From: Saccharothrix espanaensis DSM 44229 | Lineage (GTDB): Bacteria; Actinomycetota; Actinomycetes; Mycobacteriales; Pseudonocardiaceae | DNA: 64,000 bases | NCBI RefSeq assembly: GCF_000328705.1 | Contig: NC_019673.1 | Coordinates: forward strand, 7,451,501 to 7,515,500 | Direction: 5' to 3' | In this document: positions 35,184-44,294 of the stretch, in pieces | Numbering within the stretch: the stretch's first letter is position 1 | Layout: each line of letters starts with the position of its first letter | Notes under the pieces: model-generated | Seen by the model: only the letters and a program-made list of their open reading frames with translations | What the model was told of the DNA's origin: nothing | Database searches by the model: none | Program-made: the position numbers and the translations under genes

Positions 35184-37043
35184 ATGGCGGAATCCACCCG
35201 CGCGCACGTGCTCGACGACCTCCGGCTGGTGCGCTCGCCGAGCGATCCGACGCTCTCGCCGGACGGCAGCCGGGCGGTGTACGTCCTGCGCGAGGTCGAC
35301 GGGGACGACAACACCCGGTCGCTGTGGTCGGTCGGGCGCGACGGCGCACCGCGCCGGCTCACCCGGGGCAGGGCCGACTCCGCGCCCCGGTTCTCGCCGG
35401 ACGGCCGCACGATCGCGTTCCTGCGCGAGGGGCAGCTCTGGCTGCTGCCCGTCGACGGGGGCGAGCCGGAGGCGGTGACCGAACTGGCCAACGGCGCGGG
35501 CGTGCCGGTGTGGAGCCCCGACGGCGGCCGGATCGCGTTCGCCGCGCCGGTCGGCGGCACGGCCGCGGGCGACCCGGTCGTGACGTCGAGCCTGGTGCAC
35601 AAGATCGACGGCGCGGGCCGGTTCCGCGGCATGACCTCGCGGCTGCACGTGCTGGACCTGGCGGACCGGTCGGTCGAGCAGGTCACCGACGGCGCGACGT
35701 TCGTCGGCATGATCGCCTGGTCGCCGGACGGGACGCGGCTGGCGTTCACCGACGGGCTCGCGATCGACCGCGCCGCACCGCTGCACGTGCTCGAACTGTC
35801 CACTTCGGACATCACGACCACGGGTGACGGCGCGGTCGGCGGGGTGGCCTGGATCGATGACGAGCCGCTGCTGATCGCCACGCCGGCCGCCGGGGTGCAC
35901 AACAACGTCCTGGTGCGCGACGGCAAACCGATCACCGCCGAGCTCGACCGCAACGTGATGCCGGGCGGCGGGGGCTACCCGGGCGCGCTGCCGCAGAGCA
36001 CCGGGTCCGCCCTGCTGTTCTGCGCGCGGGACAACGGGTGCACGCACCTCTACGCCTACGAGGGCGGGTCGATCCGCAAGCTCGTCGGCGGCGACCACGT
36101 GGTGTCCGGGCTGTCGGTGGCCGGTGACGCCGCCGTCGTGGTCGTGTCCACGCCGGACCACTTCGGCGAGGTCGCGTTCGTCGACACGGCCACCGGCGAA
36201 CTCGACTTCGTCACCTCGTACGTCGAGGACTTCACCGATGTCCGTTACGCCAGGCCGCAAGCGCGGTCGTTCACGATCTCCGACGGCGTCGAGGTGCACG
36301 GCTGGCTGCTGCGCCCACCGCACACCACCGGGCCGTCGCCACTGCTGGTGGACGTGCACGGCGGCCCGCACAACGCGTGGAGCCCGGTGCGCGACTCGGT
36401 GCACCTGTACCACCAGGTGCTGGTCGAGCAGGGCTGGTCGGTCCTGCTGCTCAACCCGCGCGCCAGCGACGGGTACGGCGAGGAGTTCCTGCGCGGTGCG
36501 CTCGGCGGCTGGGGTTCGGCCGACGAGAACGACTTCCTGGAGGCCGTCGACGCCCTGGTGCGCGACGGCCTGGTCGACCCGGACCGGTTGGCGCTCACCG
36601 GGTACAGCTACGGCGGCTTCATGTCGTGCTGGCTGCCCACCCGGACCGACCGGTTCCGCGCGGTGGTCGCGGGCGGTGTGGTGGCCGACCTGTCCAGCAT
36701 GTCCGGCACGTCCGACGTGGGCTCCATGCTCGCCCGGTTCGAGATCGGCGACGTCGGGCTGCTGCGCGAGCTGTCGCCGGTCACGCACGCCGACAAGGTG
36801 CGCAGCCCGACGCTCGTGCTGCACGGCGAGGCCGACGACCGGTGCCCGGTCGGGCAGGCCGAGCAGTGGTACCACGCGCTGCTGGCCTGCGGGGTCGAGA
36901 CGGAGCTGGTGGTGTACCCCGGTGGCAGTCACCTGTTCATCCTCGACGGCAAGCCGTCGCACCGGCTGGACTACAACCGGCGGGTGGTGGACTGGGTGGT
37001 GGCCCACACCGGAGGGCGGTCGGCGGATGACGACCGTTCCTGA
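35184..37043 (+). CDS. S9-family prolyl oligopeptidase / acylaminoacyl-peptidase-like enzyme
   Basis: A 619-residue cytoplasmic serine peptidase. Residues 1-350 form a beta-propeller with WD-like repeats (TLSPDGSRAVYVLRE, VWSPDGGRIAFAAP, AWSPDGTRLAFTDG), and residues 370-619 an alpha/beta hydrolase domain with the nucleophile GYSYGGF, an aspartate in GEADDRCP and a histidine in GGSHLF. The propeller limits access to short peptides. In this operon it likely cuts the imported oligopeptides or removes N-acylated residues. It overlaps the following gene by 17 bp. Confidence 0.93.
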   Translation: MAESTRAHVLDDLRLVRSPSDPTLSPDGSRAVYVLREVDGDDNTRSLWSVGRDGAPRRLTRGRADSAPRFSPDGRTIAFLREGQLWLLPVDGGEPEAVTELANGAGVPVWSPDGGRIAFAAPVGGTAAGDPVVTSSLVHKIDGAGRFRGMTSRLHVLDLADRSVEQVTDGATFVGMIAWSPDGTRLAFTDGLAIDRAAPLHVLELSTSDITTTGDGAVGGVAWIDDEPLLIATPAAGVHNNVLVRDGKPITAELDRNVMPGGGGYPGALPQSTGSALLFCARDNGCTHLYAYEGGSIRKLVGGDHVVSGLSVAGDAAVVVVSTPDHFGEVAFVDTATGELDFVTSYVEDFTDVRYARPQARSFTISDGVEVHGWLLRPPHTTGPSPLLVDVHGGPHNAWSPVRDSVHLYHQVLVEQGWSVLLLNPRASDGYGEEFLRGALGGWGSADENDFLEAVDALVRDGLVDPDRLALTGYSYGGFMSCWLPTRTDRFRAVVAGGVVADLSSMSGTSDVGSMLARFEIGDVGLLRELSPVTHADKVRSPTLVLHGEADDRCPVGQAEQWYHALLACGVETELVVYPGGSHLFILDGKPSHRLDYNRRVVDWVVAHTGGRSADDDRS

Positions 37044-37830
37044 CACCGGGCCGGCGCGTGCCGCCGCGAACGCCGCGACGACGTCCGGGGTCGTCATCCG
37101 GGAGCTGCACGAGGTCGGCGACATCGCCGAGGTCGACCGGCTGTTCTGGGACATCTGGCGGCCCAGCCCCAACAACGTGCCGGTCACCAACGAGCTGATG
37201 CGGGTGTTCGCGCACTCCGGCAACTACGTCGTGGGCGCGTTCGTCGACGACCTGATGGTGGGCGCGACCGTCGGGTTCCTGGCCGCGCCGGCGGGGCGGA
37301 CGCTGCACTCGCACGTCACCGGCGTCCGGTCGGGGACGCGCGGGCGGTCCGTGGGGTTCGCGCTGAAGCTGCACCAGCGGGCGTGGGCGCTGGACCGGGG
37401 GCTGGACACCATCACCTGGACGTTCGACCCGCTGGTGCGCCGCAACGCGTACTTCAACCTGGCCAAGCTCGCCGCGACCGCCGTGGAGTACCTGCCGGAC
37501 TTCTACGGCGAGATGGACGACGGGATCAACGGCGTCGGGGCGAGCGACCGGCTGCTGGCGTCGTGGGACCTGCGGTCGCCGGAGGTCGCGGCGGCGTGCG
37601 ACGGGAAACCGGCGGAGCCCGGTGCGGGCAGTATGGCGGGCAGTGCGGCGGGGACTGTCGCGGGCAGTGTCACCGTGCGGGTGCCGGCGGACATCGAGTC
37701 CCTTCGGGCCACCGACCCGGACCAGGCCGCCGAGTGGCGGCTGCGGGTGCGCGACGAGCTGGGGTCGCGGATGCGGGCGGGCGCGAAGGTGCTCGGCTTC
37801 GCCCGTGACGGCAGTTACGTCATCGCCTGA
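37027..37830 (+). CDS. GNAT-family N-acyltransferase (COG3375-like), candidate D-amino-acid N-succinyltransferase
   Basis: The 267-residue protein has a GNAT-type fold: VVGAFVDDLMVGATVGFLA, a core strand pair and acyl-CoA-binding segment (GVRSGTRGRSVGFALKLHQRAWALDRGL), then ITWTFDPLVRRNAYFNLAKLAA, which is characteristic of the COG3375 subgroup. Members of this subgroup are commonly found beside N-succinylamino-acid racemase genes, and one from Geobacillus succinylates D-amino acids. It is the last gene of the operon, starting inside the S9 gene, and a terminator hairpin follows. Residues 195-220 hold low-complexity AGSM/AGSA repeats. Confidence 0.85.
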   Translation: MTTVPDTGPARAAANAATTSGVVIRELHEVGDIAEVDRLFWDIWRPSPNNVPVTNELMRVFAHSGNYVVGAFVDDLMVGATVGFLAAPAGRTLHSHVTGVRSGTRGRSVGFALKLHQRAWALDRGLDTITWTFDPLVRRNAYFNLAKLAATAVEYLPDFYGEMDDGINGVGASDRLLASWDLRSPEVAAACDGKPAEPGAGSMAGSAAGTVAGSVTVRVPADIESLRATDPDQAAEWRLRVRDELGSRMRAGAKVLGFARDGSYVIA

Positions 37831-37835
37831 ACGTG

Positions 37836-37872
37836 AACCGGTGCACGGCCTGTGAAAGGTCGTGCACCGGTT
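37836..37872 (+). terminator. Strong terminator hairpin at the end of the peptide operon
   Basis: AACCGGTGCACG (37836-37847) and CGTGCACCGGTT (37861-37872) form a perfect 12-pair stem with a 13-base loop, six bases after the acyltransferase stop. Confidence 0.8.
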
Positions 37873-37987
37873 CGCACCGACGCGTGCGGAGCGACCCCGC
37901 GCACCGCGCGTACCGACGCGCCGGCGGCAGCGCGGCTCGGACCATCCCGGCGCGCGATGGCGGCGGGCCGTCGGCGATGCTGTGGGC

Positions 37988-38827
37988 GTGGAGTACGTGT
38001 CCCGAGTGCCGCGACCGCCGCTGGACGGGCTGATCGACGACCTCTACTACCTGGAGGGTGCGTCGCCGTACGACCGGCTGACGTTGCCGCCGATGCCGGC
38101 GGCGCTGCTCGTCGTCAACCTCGGGGCGCCGTTGCGCATCCGCGCCGGCACCGACATCGAGATGGCCGAGTACGCCGACGGCTGCGTGCTCACCACACCC
38201 ACCCGCGCGGTGGAGTTCGGCTACCCGCTCCGGACCCGGTCCGTCGGCGTGCACTTCAAGCCGTGGGGGTTGGCGCCGTTCCTGCCGATGCCCGCGGCCG
38301 AGCTGCGGGACCGGCCGGTGACGGTGGAGCAGGTGTGGGGCCGGCCCGCCGTCGCCGGGCTGCGGGACCGGCTGGCCGCAGCGGACGGACCGCGCGAGAT
38401 GCTGACGCTGCTGGAGGAGGAGCTGGTGCGACGGCTGTCCGAGAACCCCGGTCTCGGGCTGGTCCGCCACACGAGCGGCGTCATCGCGGCGACCGGCGGG
38501 GCGGTGGCGATCGGCGACCTGGGCGAGGCGGCCGGTGTCAGCGGCACTCATCTGGCGCAGCGGTTCAAGGAGCTCGTCGGCGTCACGCCGAAGCGGCTGG
38601 CCCGCACCTACCGCTTCGCCGCCGCCGTGTTCGCGATCGACCCCGCCGGACCGGTCGACTGGGGCCGGCTCGCCGGTGCCGCGGGCTACTTCGACCAGGC
38701 CCACTTCGGCCACGAGTTCCGGGCGTTCACCGGGCTCACGCCGACCCGGTACGTCGAGGTCCGGCGACGGTTCCTGCGCGAACACCCCGGCCACGCGCTG
38801 GACGGCTGGCCGCTGCCGGCCGATTGA
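37988..38827 (+). CDS. AraC-family transcriptional regulator
   Basis: The 279-residue protein has an N-terminal ligand-type domain with family motifs such as VGVHFKPWGLAPFL, and a C-terminal AraC HTH pair (about residues 175-265) with LGEAAGVSGTHLAQRFKELVGVTPKRLARTYR and FDQAHFGHEFRAFTGLTPTRY. The GTG at 37988 is the first in-frame start that fits the domain; the frame stays open upstream without homologous sequence. Neighbours give no clear target; the DHFR-like gene 67 bp downstream may be co-regulated. Confidence 0.87.
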   Translation: MEYVSRVPRPPLDGLIDDLYYLEGASPYDRLTLPPMPAALLVVNLGAPLRIRAGTDIEMAEYADGCVLTTPTRAVEFGYPLRTRSVGVHFKPWGLAPFLPMPAAELRDRPVTVEQVWGRPAVAGLRDRLAAADGPREMLTLLEEELVRRLSENPGLGLVRHTSGVIAATGGAVAIGDLGEAAGVSGTHLAQRFKELVGVTPKRLARTYRFAAAVFAIDPAGPVDWGRLAGAAGYFDQAHFGHEFRAFTGLTPTRYVEVRRRFLREHPGHALDGWPLPAD

Positions 38828-38894
38828 TTTCCTACAAGAGCGACAGCCCGCGACCCGCTAGTTTCGACGCCACCGGCGAAACAGAGGAGAGCCC

Positions 38895-39476
38895 GTGGGC
38901 AAGGTGGTCATGTACAGCTCGGTGTCGGTGGACGGCTTCGTCGCGGACGACGACGACCAGCCCGGACCGCTGTTCGACTGGTTGTCCGGCGGTGACGTCC
39001 CGTTGGACGGGAGCGGCGCGCTGAAGGTGTCGCAGACCTCCTACGACTACACCCGGCCGTACTGGGACCGGATCGGGGTGACGATCGTCGGCCGCCACGT
39101 CTTCGACCTGACCGACGGCTGGGACGGCGAGCCGCCGGGCGGGATCGACCACGTGGTCGTCGTGACGCACCGGCCGCGGCCCGAGGGCTGGGACCCCGGG
39201 GCGCCGTTCCACTTCGTCGACGGCGTCGAGGCGGCCGTGGCCAAGGCGCAGGAACTGGCGGGTGACCGCCTGGTCGAGGTCGCCGCCGGCGACGTCGGCG
39301 GCCAGGTGCTCGCCGCCGGCCTGGTCGACGAGGTGCGCATGGACGTCGTACCCGTCGTGTTCGGGTCCGGCAAGCGCTACTTCGGGTCGGTCGACGCTCG
39401 GCACCTGTTGGAGGACCCGGACGCGGTGATCCAGGGCAACCGGGTGCTTCACCTGCGCTACCAGGTCCGCCGCTGA
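38895..39476 (+). CDS. Dihydrofolate reductase / RibD C-terminal family reductase
   Basis: This 193-residue NADPH-dependent reductase of the DHFR/RibD fold has MYSSVSVDGFVADD near the start, an IVGRHVFDLTDGW segment, and LVEVAAGDVGGQVLAAGLVDEVRMDVVPVVFGSGKRYF in the C-terminal half. Stand-alone family members in actinobacteria are of unknown substrate and sit apart from folate and riboflavin genes, as here. A GTG start with GAGGAGA ten bases upstream fixes the N-terminus. Confidence 0.88.
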   Translation: MGKVVMYSSVSVDGFVADDDDQPGPLFDWLSGGDVPLDGSGALKVSQTSYDYTRPYWDRIGVTIVGRHVFDLTDGWDGEPPGGIDHVVVVTHRPRPEGWDPGAPFHFVDGVEAAVAKAQELAGDRLVEVAAGDVGGQVLAAGLVDEVRMDVVPVVFGSGKRYFGSVDARHLLEDPDAVIQGNRVLHLRYQVRR

Positions 39477-39626
39477 CCGGTCCGAGCCCGGACGCGAAGA
39501 AGTCGACCGCGAACGGGTGACCCAAGATCGGGGCTGCGTCAGCGCGTCGCTGTCCCTGGTCGGGCAGTTGCCGGGGTCCGCACCTGCCGACGCGTCGGCC
39601 GCCCGGCGCCAGGCCGCCGAGCGTCG

Positions 39627-42185
39627 TCACTCGCGCATCCCGATCGCGTCCACGGGCCTCGCCCGCAACGCCAGCCGCGTCGGCACGCCCAGCGCCAGGA
39701 AGCCGAGCAGCGCGGCGAACCCGATGATCCCGAGGTAGACCCCGATCGGCCCGCTCGGCACCGGCGTGCCCATGAAGCCGACGCTGAGCAGCACCAGCGG
39801 CAGGGCGGCGATCAGCGTGCCGACCACGACCGCGATGCCCACCAGCGTGCCCGCCTCGGCCCGCATCATCCGGACCACCTGCCGGCGGGTGCCGCCGACC
39901 AGCCGCAGCAGCGCGAACTCGCGCCGGCGCTGCGCCGTGGAGAGCACCAGCGTGTTGGCCACCGCGATGGCGATGTAGCCGAGGATCACGCCCACCGCGA
40001 CCAGGTTCACCCAGAACTGGACGTACCGGTCACCGCGCTCGGCCGGGCCCAGCTCGCCCTGGCCCATCGTGGTCAGGCCGGGGTACCGCTCGCCCAGCCG
40101 GGTCAGCTCCGCCCGTACCGCCGCGTGGTCCGCGCCGGGCTCCAGCTTGACCAGCGTCGAGCTGTCCAGCCTGGTCGTGCTGTGGGCGCGGGCCAGGTCG
40201 GCGGGCAGCACGTAGCCGCCGTAGGCCAGGTCGCGCTCGTAGACGGCGACCACCTTCAGCGTCGCCTGCTGCCCGTCGTCCAGGTACAGCTTGAGGTCGC
40301 CGCCGAGCGCGACCTCCTGGCTGCCCGCCTGGTTCTCGCTCACCGCGACCGTGTTGCCGCGCAGGTCGTCCAGCGAACCGGACGTGACACCGAGGTCGAC
40401 GTTGTCCCCCACCTGGTTCAGACCGAGCGCGGGCATGCGGTGCGCGCGGAGCTGCCGGCCCCCGCCGGCCGTCTCGCCGACCTCCTCGGTGAGGACGGTC
40501 ACCTGCGTGCGGACCATCGACCCGGCCGCGGCGACGCCGTCGATCCGCCGCGCGGCCTGCGCCACCTCGGGGGAGACGCCGCCGGGCGCGGTCACCGCGT
40601 AGTCGGTCTTCATGACCTGCTCGGACTCCTGCACGGCGGCGGCCGTCGCCACGGTCTGGCTGAAGAAGTTGACCACCGCGAAGGCGATCGAGAGCATCAG
40701 CGGGGTCAGCGCGGAGGCCAGCCGGCGCAGGTTGGCCCGGTTGTTCGCCGCCGCCAGGTAGCCGGTGACGCCCAGCTTCGACAGCGGCGCGGTGACCAGC
40801 CACATGATCGGCGCGACGGCCCGGGGCCCGAGCAGCGCGACGCCGATCACCGCGAGCAGCGCCGACAGGCCCGCCATGCCCAGCGCGATCTCGGTGTGCA
40901 GGTACAGCGGGACGGTGGCCATCGCGACGCTGCCGGCCAGGAACACCAGGCCGATGAGCGTCCGCACCCAGCCGACGTCACGCCGTTCGACCGACGCCTC
41001 GCCCAGCGCCTCGGTGGGCGGGATGCGGGACGGCTTGCGGGCCGCGATCGACGCCGACAGGCGCGCCACGCCGAGCCCCGTCAGGAACGCGACGAGCAGC
41101 GGGATCGGGCCGACGGACAGCGCGAAGTCGGCCGGCATGACACCGATCTCGACGAACGCCTCGCGCAGGCCCTGCCCGACGAAGACGCCCGCCCCGGCAC
41201 CCAGCGCGGCGGCGACGCCCGCCACCAGCACGACCTCGGAGCCGATCAGCTTCGCGATCTGCCTGGGGGTGGCCGCGATCGCCCGCAGCAGCGCGATCTC
41301 CCGCCGCCGCTGGTCCATCGCCAGGGTCAGCGTGCCGGCCACGACGAAGCCCGCCACGAGCAGCGCGATCCCGCCGAACGACCCGGAGATCGCCATCAGC
41401 ATCACCCGCGACTGGCCGACCGAGGCGAACTCGACCGTGCCCCGGTCCTGGCCGGCGGCGACGATCACGTGGTCGTCCTTGAGCGCCTCCTCGACCCGGT
41501 CGGCGAGGTCGGCCGCGTCACCGTCGGCGAGCACGCCGATGGCGTGGAACCGGCCCTCGGTGCCGGCCAGCCGGGTGGCCTGCTCGGCGGTGAAGTAGAG
41601 GCCGGTCTGCTTGGCCAGCCCGTCCTTGCCGGCCGGTGCGGCGATGCCGACCACGTCGTAGCCGACGGGGGTGGACGTGGTCATCACGTCGAGCCGGCCG
41701 CCGACGGCGATCCCGGCCCGCTGGGCCAGCGAGGCGTCCACCACCACCTCGTCCGCCGAGCCGGGCTGCCGCCCGTCGCGCAGTTCGTAGGGGGTGAGCA
41801 CGGCGGAGTCCCAGTCGTGGCCGAGCACCTCGACCAGACCGCCGCCGGTGACCGCGCGGGCGGCGAACGTGGTCTCGCCGACCACCTTCCCGACGCCGGG
41901 CACGGCCTCGATCCTGCCGACGAGGTCGCGGGACACCGTGGGCAGCGTCCCGACCTGCTGCGCGTCCATCACGTTGACGCCCTCGGGCTTGATCGACTGC
42001 TCGCCGCCGACCACCACCGCCGCCGCCGCGTACCGCTCGGTGGGCACCCCGGACCGGATGCCGGACTCCATCAACATGCCGCACGCCGCGACCACCGCCG
42101 AACCGCACAGGACCGCGATGAACGCGCCTATGAAGGCGAGCTTGCGCGCCTTGACCAGCTGCCACGCCAGACCGCGCACCGTCAC
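39627..42185 (-). CDS. MacB/FtsX-type ABC transporter permease
   Basis: The 852-residue membrane protein has a single helix near the start, a large extracytoplasmic MacB-core-like domain (about residues 40-250), three helices with an FtsX domain (about 255-390), then a second helix cluster, a second extracytoplasmic domain and a final FtsX block ending in ARPVDAIGMRE. Two FtsX domains in one chain are typical of the long actinobacterial permeases that export lipids, peptides or antibiotics, or transmit force across the membrane. The GTG start at 42185 overlaps the ATPase gene's stop (GTGA). Confidence 0.92.
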   Translation of the reverse strand: MTVRGLAWQLVKARKLAFIGAFIAVLCGSAVVAACGMLMESGIRSGVPTERYAAAAVVVGGEQSIKPEGVNVMDAQQVGTLPTVSRDLVGRIEAVPGVGKVVGETTFAARAVTGGGLVEVLGHDWDSAVLTPYELRDGRQPGSADEVVVDASLAQRAGIAVGGRLDVMTTSTPVGYDVVGIAAPAGKDGLAKQTGLYFTAEQATRLAGTEGRFHAIGVLADGDAADLADRVEEALKDDHVIVAAGQDRGTVEFASVGQSRVMLMAISGSFGGIALLVAGFVVAGTLTLAMDQRRREIALLRAIAATPRQIAKLIGSEVVLVAGVAAALGAGAGVFVGQGLREAFVEIGVMPADFALSVGPIPLLVAFLTGLGVARLSASIAARKPSRIPPTEALGEASVERRDVGWVRTLIGLVFLAGSVAMATVPLYLHTEIALGMAGLSALLAVIGVALLGPRAVAPIMWLVTAPLSKLGVTGYLAAANNRANLRRLASALTPLMLSIAFAVVNFFSQTVATAAAVQESEQVMKTDYAVTAPGGVSPEVAQAARRIDGVAAAGSMVRTQVTVLTEEVGETAGGGRQLRAHRMPALGLNQVGDNVDLGVTSGSLDDLRGNTVAVSENQAGSQEVALGGDLKLYLDDGQQATLKVVAVYERDLAYGGYVLPADLARAHSTTRLDSSTLVKLEPGADHAAVRAELTRLGERYPGLTTMGQGELGPAERGDRYVQFWVNLVAVGVILGYIAIAVANTLVLSTAQRRREFALLRLVGGTRRQVVRMMRAEAGTLVGIAVVVGTLIAALPLVLLSVGFMGTPVPSGPIGVYLGIIGFAALLGFLALGVPTRLALRARPVDAIGMRE

Positions 42186-42934
42186 CACTCCCCGAGACCG
42201 GTCAGGCGGCGCACGATCTCGTTCGGCGTCGGCTGGTGCAGCTCGCCGGCCAGCCGGCCGTCCGCGAGGAACACCACGCTGTGCGCGAACGACGCCGCGA
42301 TCGGGTCGTGGGTGACCATCAGCACGGTCTGGCCCACGGTGTCCACCAGGCCGCGCAGCAGCTCCAGCACCTGCCGGCCGGTCCGGGTGTCCAGCGCCCC
42401 GGTCGGCTCGTCGGCGAGCAGCACCTCCGGCCGGGTCACCAGGGCCCGCGCGATGGCCACCCGCTGCTGCTGGCCGCCGGACAGCTCGGCCGGGCGGTGG
42501 CCCAGCCGGTTGCCGATGCCGACCCGCTCCACGATCTCGCGCAGCCAGCCCTGGTCGGGCTTCACCCCGGCGAACCGCAGCGGCAGCGTGATGTTCTGCT
42601 CGACGGTGAGCGACGGGATCAGGTTGTAGGCCTGGAAGACGAACCCGATGCGCTGCCGGCGCAGCTCGGTGAGCGCGTTCTCCGACATCCCGGCCAGGTC
42701 CGTCCCGCCCAGCAGCACCCGGCCCGACGTCGGCCGGTCCAGCCCCGCCGCGCAGTGCAGGAACGTGCTCTTGCCCGACCCGGACGGGCCCATCACCGCG
42801 GTGAACGCGCCACGGCGCAGCCCGACCGTGACACCGTCCAGCGCGGTGACCGCGTTCGCGCCCGAGCCGTAGACCTTGCTCACCGACTCCAGCCGCAACG
42901 CGGTGTCCACGGTCACCGTTCCTGCCACCATCAC
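42182..42934 (-). CDS. MacB/LolD-type ABC transporter ATPase
   Basis: A 250-residue ATPase with GPSGSGKS (Walker A), a VFQAYNLIPSLTVEQNI Q-loop region, LSGGQQQRVAIARAL and LLADEPTGALDTRTG, a LolD/MacB subfamily signature. It partners the FtsX-type permease whose start lies within its stop codon. It is divergent from the sensor kinase gene across 136 bp, the usual layout when a two-component system controls an exporter that removes an envelope-active compound. Confidence 0.95.
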   Translation of the reverse strand: MMVAGTVTVDTALRLESVSKVYGSGANAVTALDGVTVGLRRGAFTAVMGPSGSGKSTFLHCAAGLDRPTSGRVLLGGTDLAGMSENALTELRRQRIGFVFQAYNLIPSLTVEQNITLPLRFAGVKPDQGWLREIVERVGIGNRLGHRPAELSGGQQQRVAIARALVTRPEVLLADEPTGALDTRTGRQVLELLRGLVDTVGQTVLMVTHDPIAASFAHSVVFLADGRLAGELHQPTPNEIVRRLTGLGEW

Positions 42935-43070
42935 ACGTTCCCCTCCATCGACTTCCTGCTGGTGGCAAGCCTGCCGTCCGGGGCACGCGGATTCGATCCC
43001 GCTGACGAGCCAGTGGAGGTAGCGCCTGCACTACCGCCCGGGACGGGGGTGGTCGGCCACAATCGGAGGC

Positions 43071-44294
43071 ATGACCACGCTGACTCCCTTGTGGACCGCC
43101 GTGCGCTACGTGCTGGTGGGCGCGGTCACAGCGGTCCTGTCGATCTTCGCCCTGGCCGCGCTGGGCGTCGTGCTGGCGCTGTGCCTGATCGGGGTGGGGC
43201 TGCCCGCCCTGCCCGAGGTGCTGCGCCTGGTCAGGCCGCTGATCGCCTACGACCGCGAGCGCGCCGGCCGGTACCTGGGCACGCCGATCGCCGAGTCGTA
43301 CGAGGTGCTGGACGGTCCGGCGCTCACCCAGGCCGCGACCGCGATCGCCGACCCGGCCAACCGCCGTGACCTGGGGTGGCTGGTCGTGCACGGGTTCGGC
43401 GGGATGCTGCTCGCCGGACTGGTCGTCGGCTTCCCGTTCAGCGCGGTGAACAACCTGCTGATCCCCGCCTACTGGTGGCTGGTGCCCGGCGGCGTGGAGA
43501 CCTCGTTCGGGCTGGTCGTGGACTCGTGGGCGACCGCCGCGACCACCCCGGTGGCGGCCGCGGTGTTCGCCTGGCTGACCGTCCAGACACCCCGGTTCGC
43601 CCGGTGGCACGCGCTGCTGGCGCGCCGGCTGCTCTCGCCGCCGGAGGGCGTGCGGCTGACCGACCGGGTGGCCGAGCTCACCGCGTCCCGGGCGGGCGCG
43701 CTGGAGGCGCACGGGGCCGAGCTGCGGCGCATCGAACGTGACCTGCACGACGGCGCGCAGGCCCGGATCGCCGCCGTCGTGATGCAGCTCGGCATCGCCG
43801 ACCAGATGCGCGAACGTGACCCGGACGCGGCGTTCGCGCTGGTCAGGAAGGCGCAGGACACCGCGACCGACGCCTTGGCCGAGCTGCGCGACGTGGTGCG
43901 CAGCATCTACCCGCCGGTCCTGTCCGACCGGGGCCTCGACGGCGCGGTCTCGGCGCTCGCGGCCCGCTGCCCGGTGCCCACCGCGCTGGAGGTCGCCCCG
44001 ATCGGGCGGCGGCCGGCGGCGATCGAGGCGGCGGCGTACTTCATCATCGCCGAGGCGCTGACCAACATCACCAAGCACTCGGCGGCGCGGGCCGCGTCGG
44101 TCCGGCTGGACGCGTCCCCGGACCGGCTGTTCATCACGGTCAGCGACAACGGGCGGGGTGGTGCGGACGGCGAGCTCGGGACGGGTATCGTCGGCATCCA
44201 GCGCCGTGCCGACGCGTTCGACGGCCGCGCCGACCTGAGCAGTCCGCCAGGCGGGCCGACCGTGTTGCGAGTGGAGCTCCCTTGCGGGTTGTGA
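43071..44294 (+). CDS. NarL-type sensor histidine kinase
   Basis: The 407-residue protein has an N-terminal membrane-sensor region with about four helices (residues 10-45 and 105-180). A HisKA_3 dimerisation domain follows, with the phospho-accepting histidine at residue 226 in RDLHDGAQARI, and then an HATPase domain (NITKHSAARAA as N-box, SDNGRGGADGELGTGIVGIQRR as G-boxes). Kinases of this type often sense envelope or cell-wall stress. The stop codon overlaps the regulator gene that follows. Confidence 0.94.
   Translation: MTTLTPLWTAVRYVLVGAVTAVLSIFALAALGVVLALCLIGVGLPALPEVLRLVRPLIAYDRERAGRYLGTPIAESYEVLDGPALTQAATAIADPANRRDLGWLVVHGFGGMLLAGLVVGFPFSAVNNLLIPAYWWLVPGGVETSFGLVVDSWATAATTPVAAAVFAWLTVQTPRFARWHALLARRLLSPPEGVRLTDRVAELTASRAGALEAHGAELRRIERDLHDGAQARIAAVVMQLGIADQMRERDPDAAFALVRKAQDTATDALAELRDVVRSIYPPVLSDRGLDGAVSALAARCPVPTALEVAPIGRRPAAIEAAAYFIIAEALTNITKHSAARAASVRLDASPDRLFITVSDNGRGGADGELGTGIVGIQRRADAFDGRADLSSPPGGPTVLRVELPCGL

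Noticed and set aside
39627..44078. The FtsX permease frame read as one protein of about 1480 residues.
   Set aside because: The part before 42185 overlaps the ABC ATPase and the divergent kinase gene in other frames and has no family sequence; the true start is the GTG overlapping the ATPase stop.
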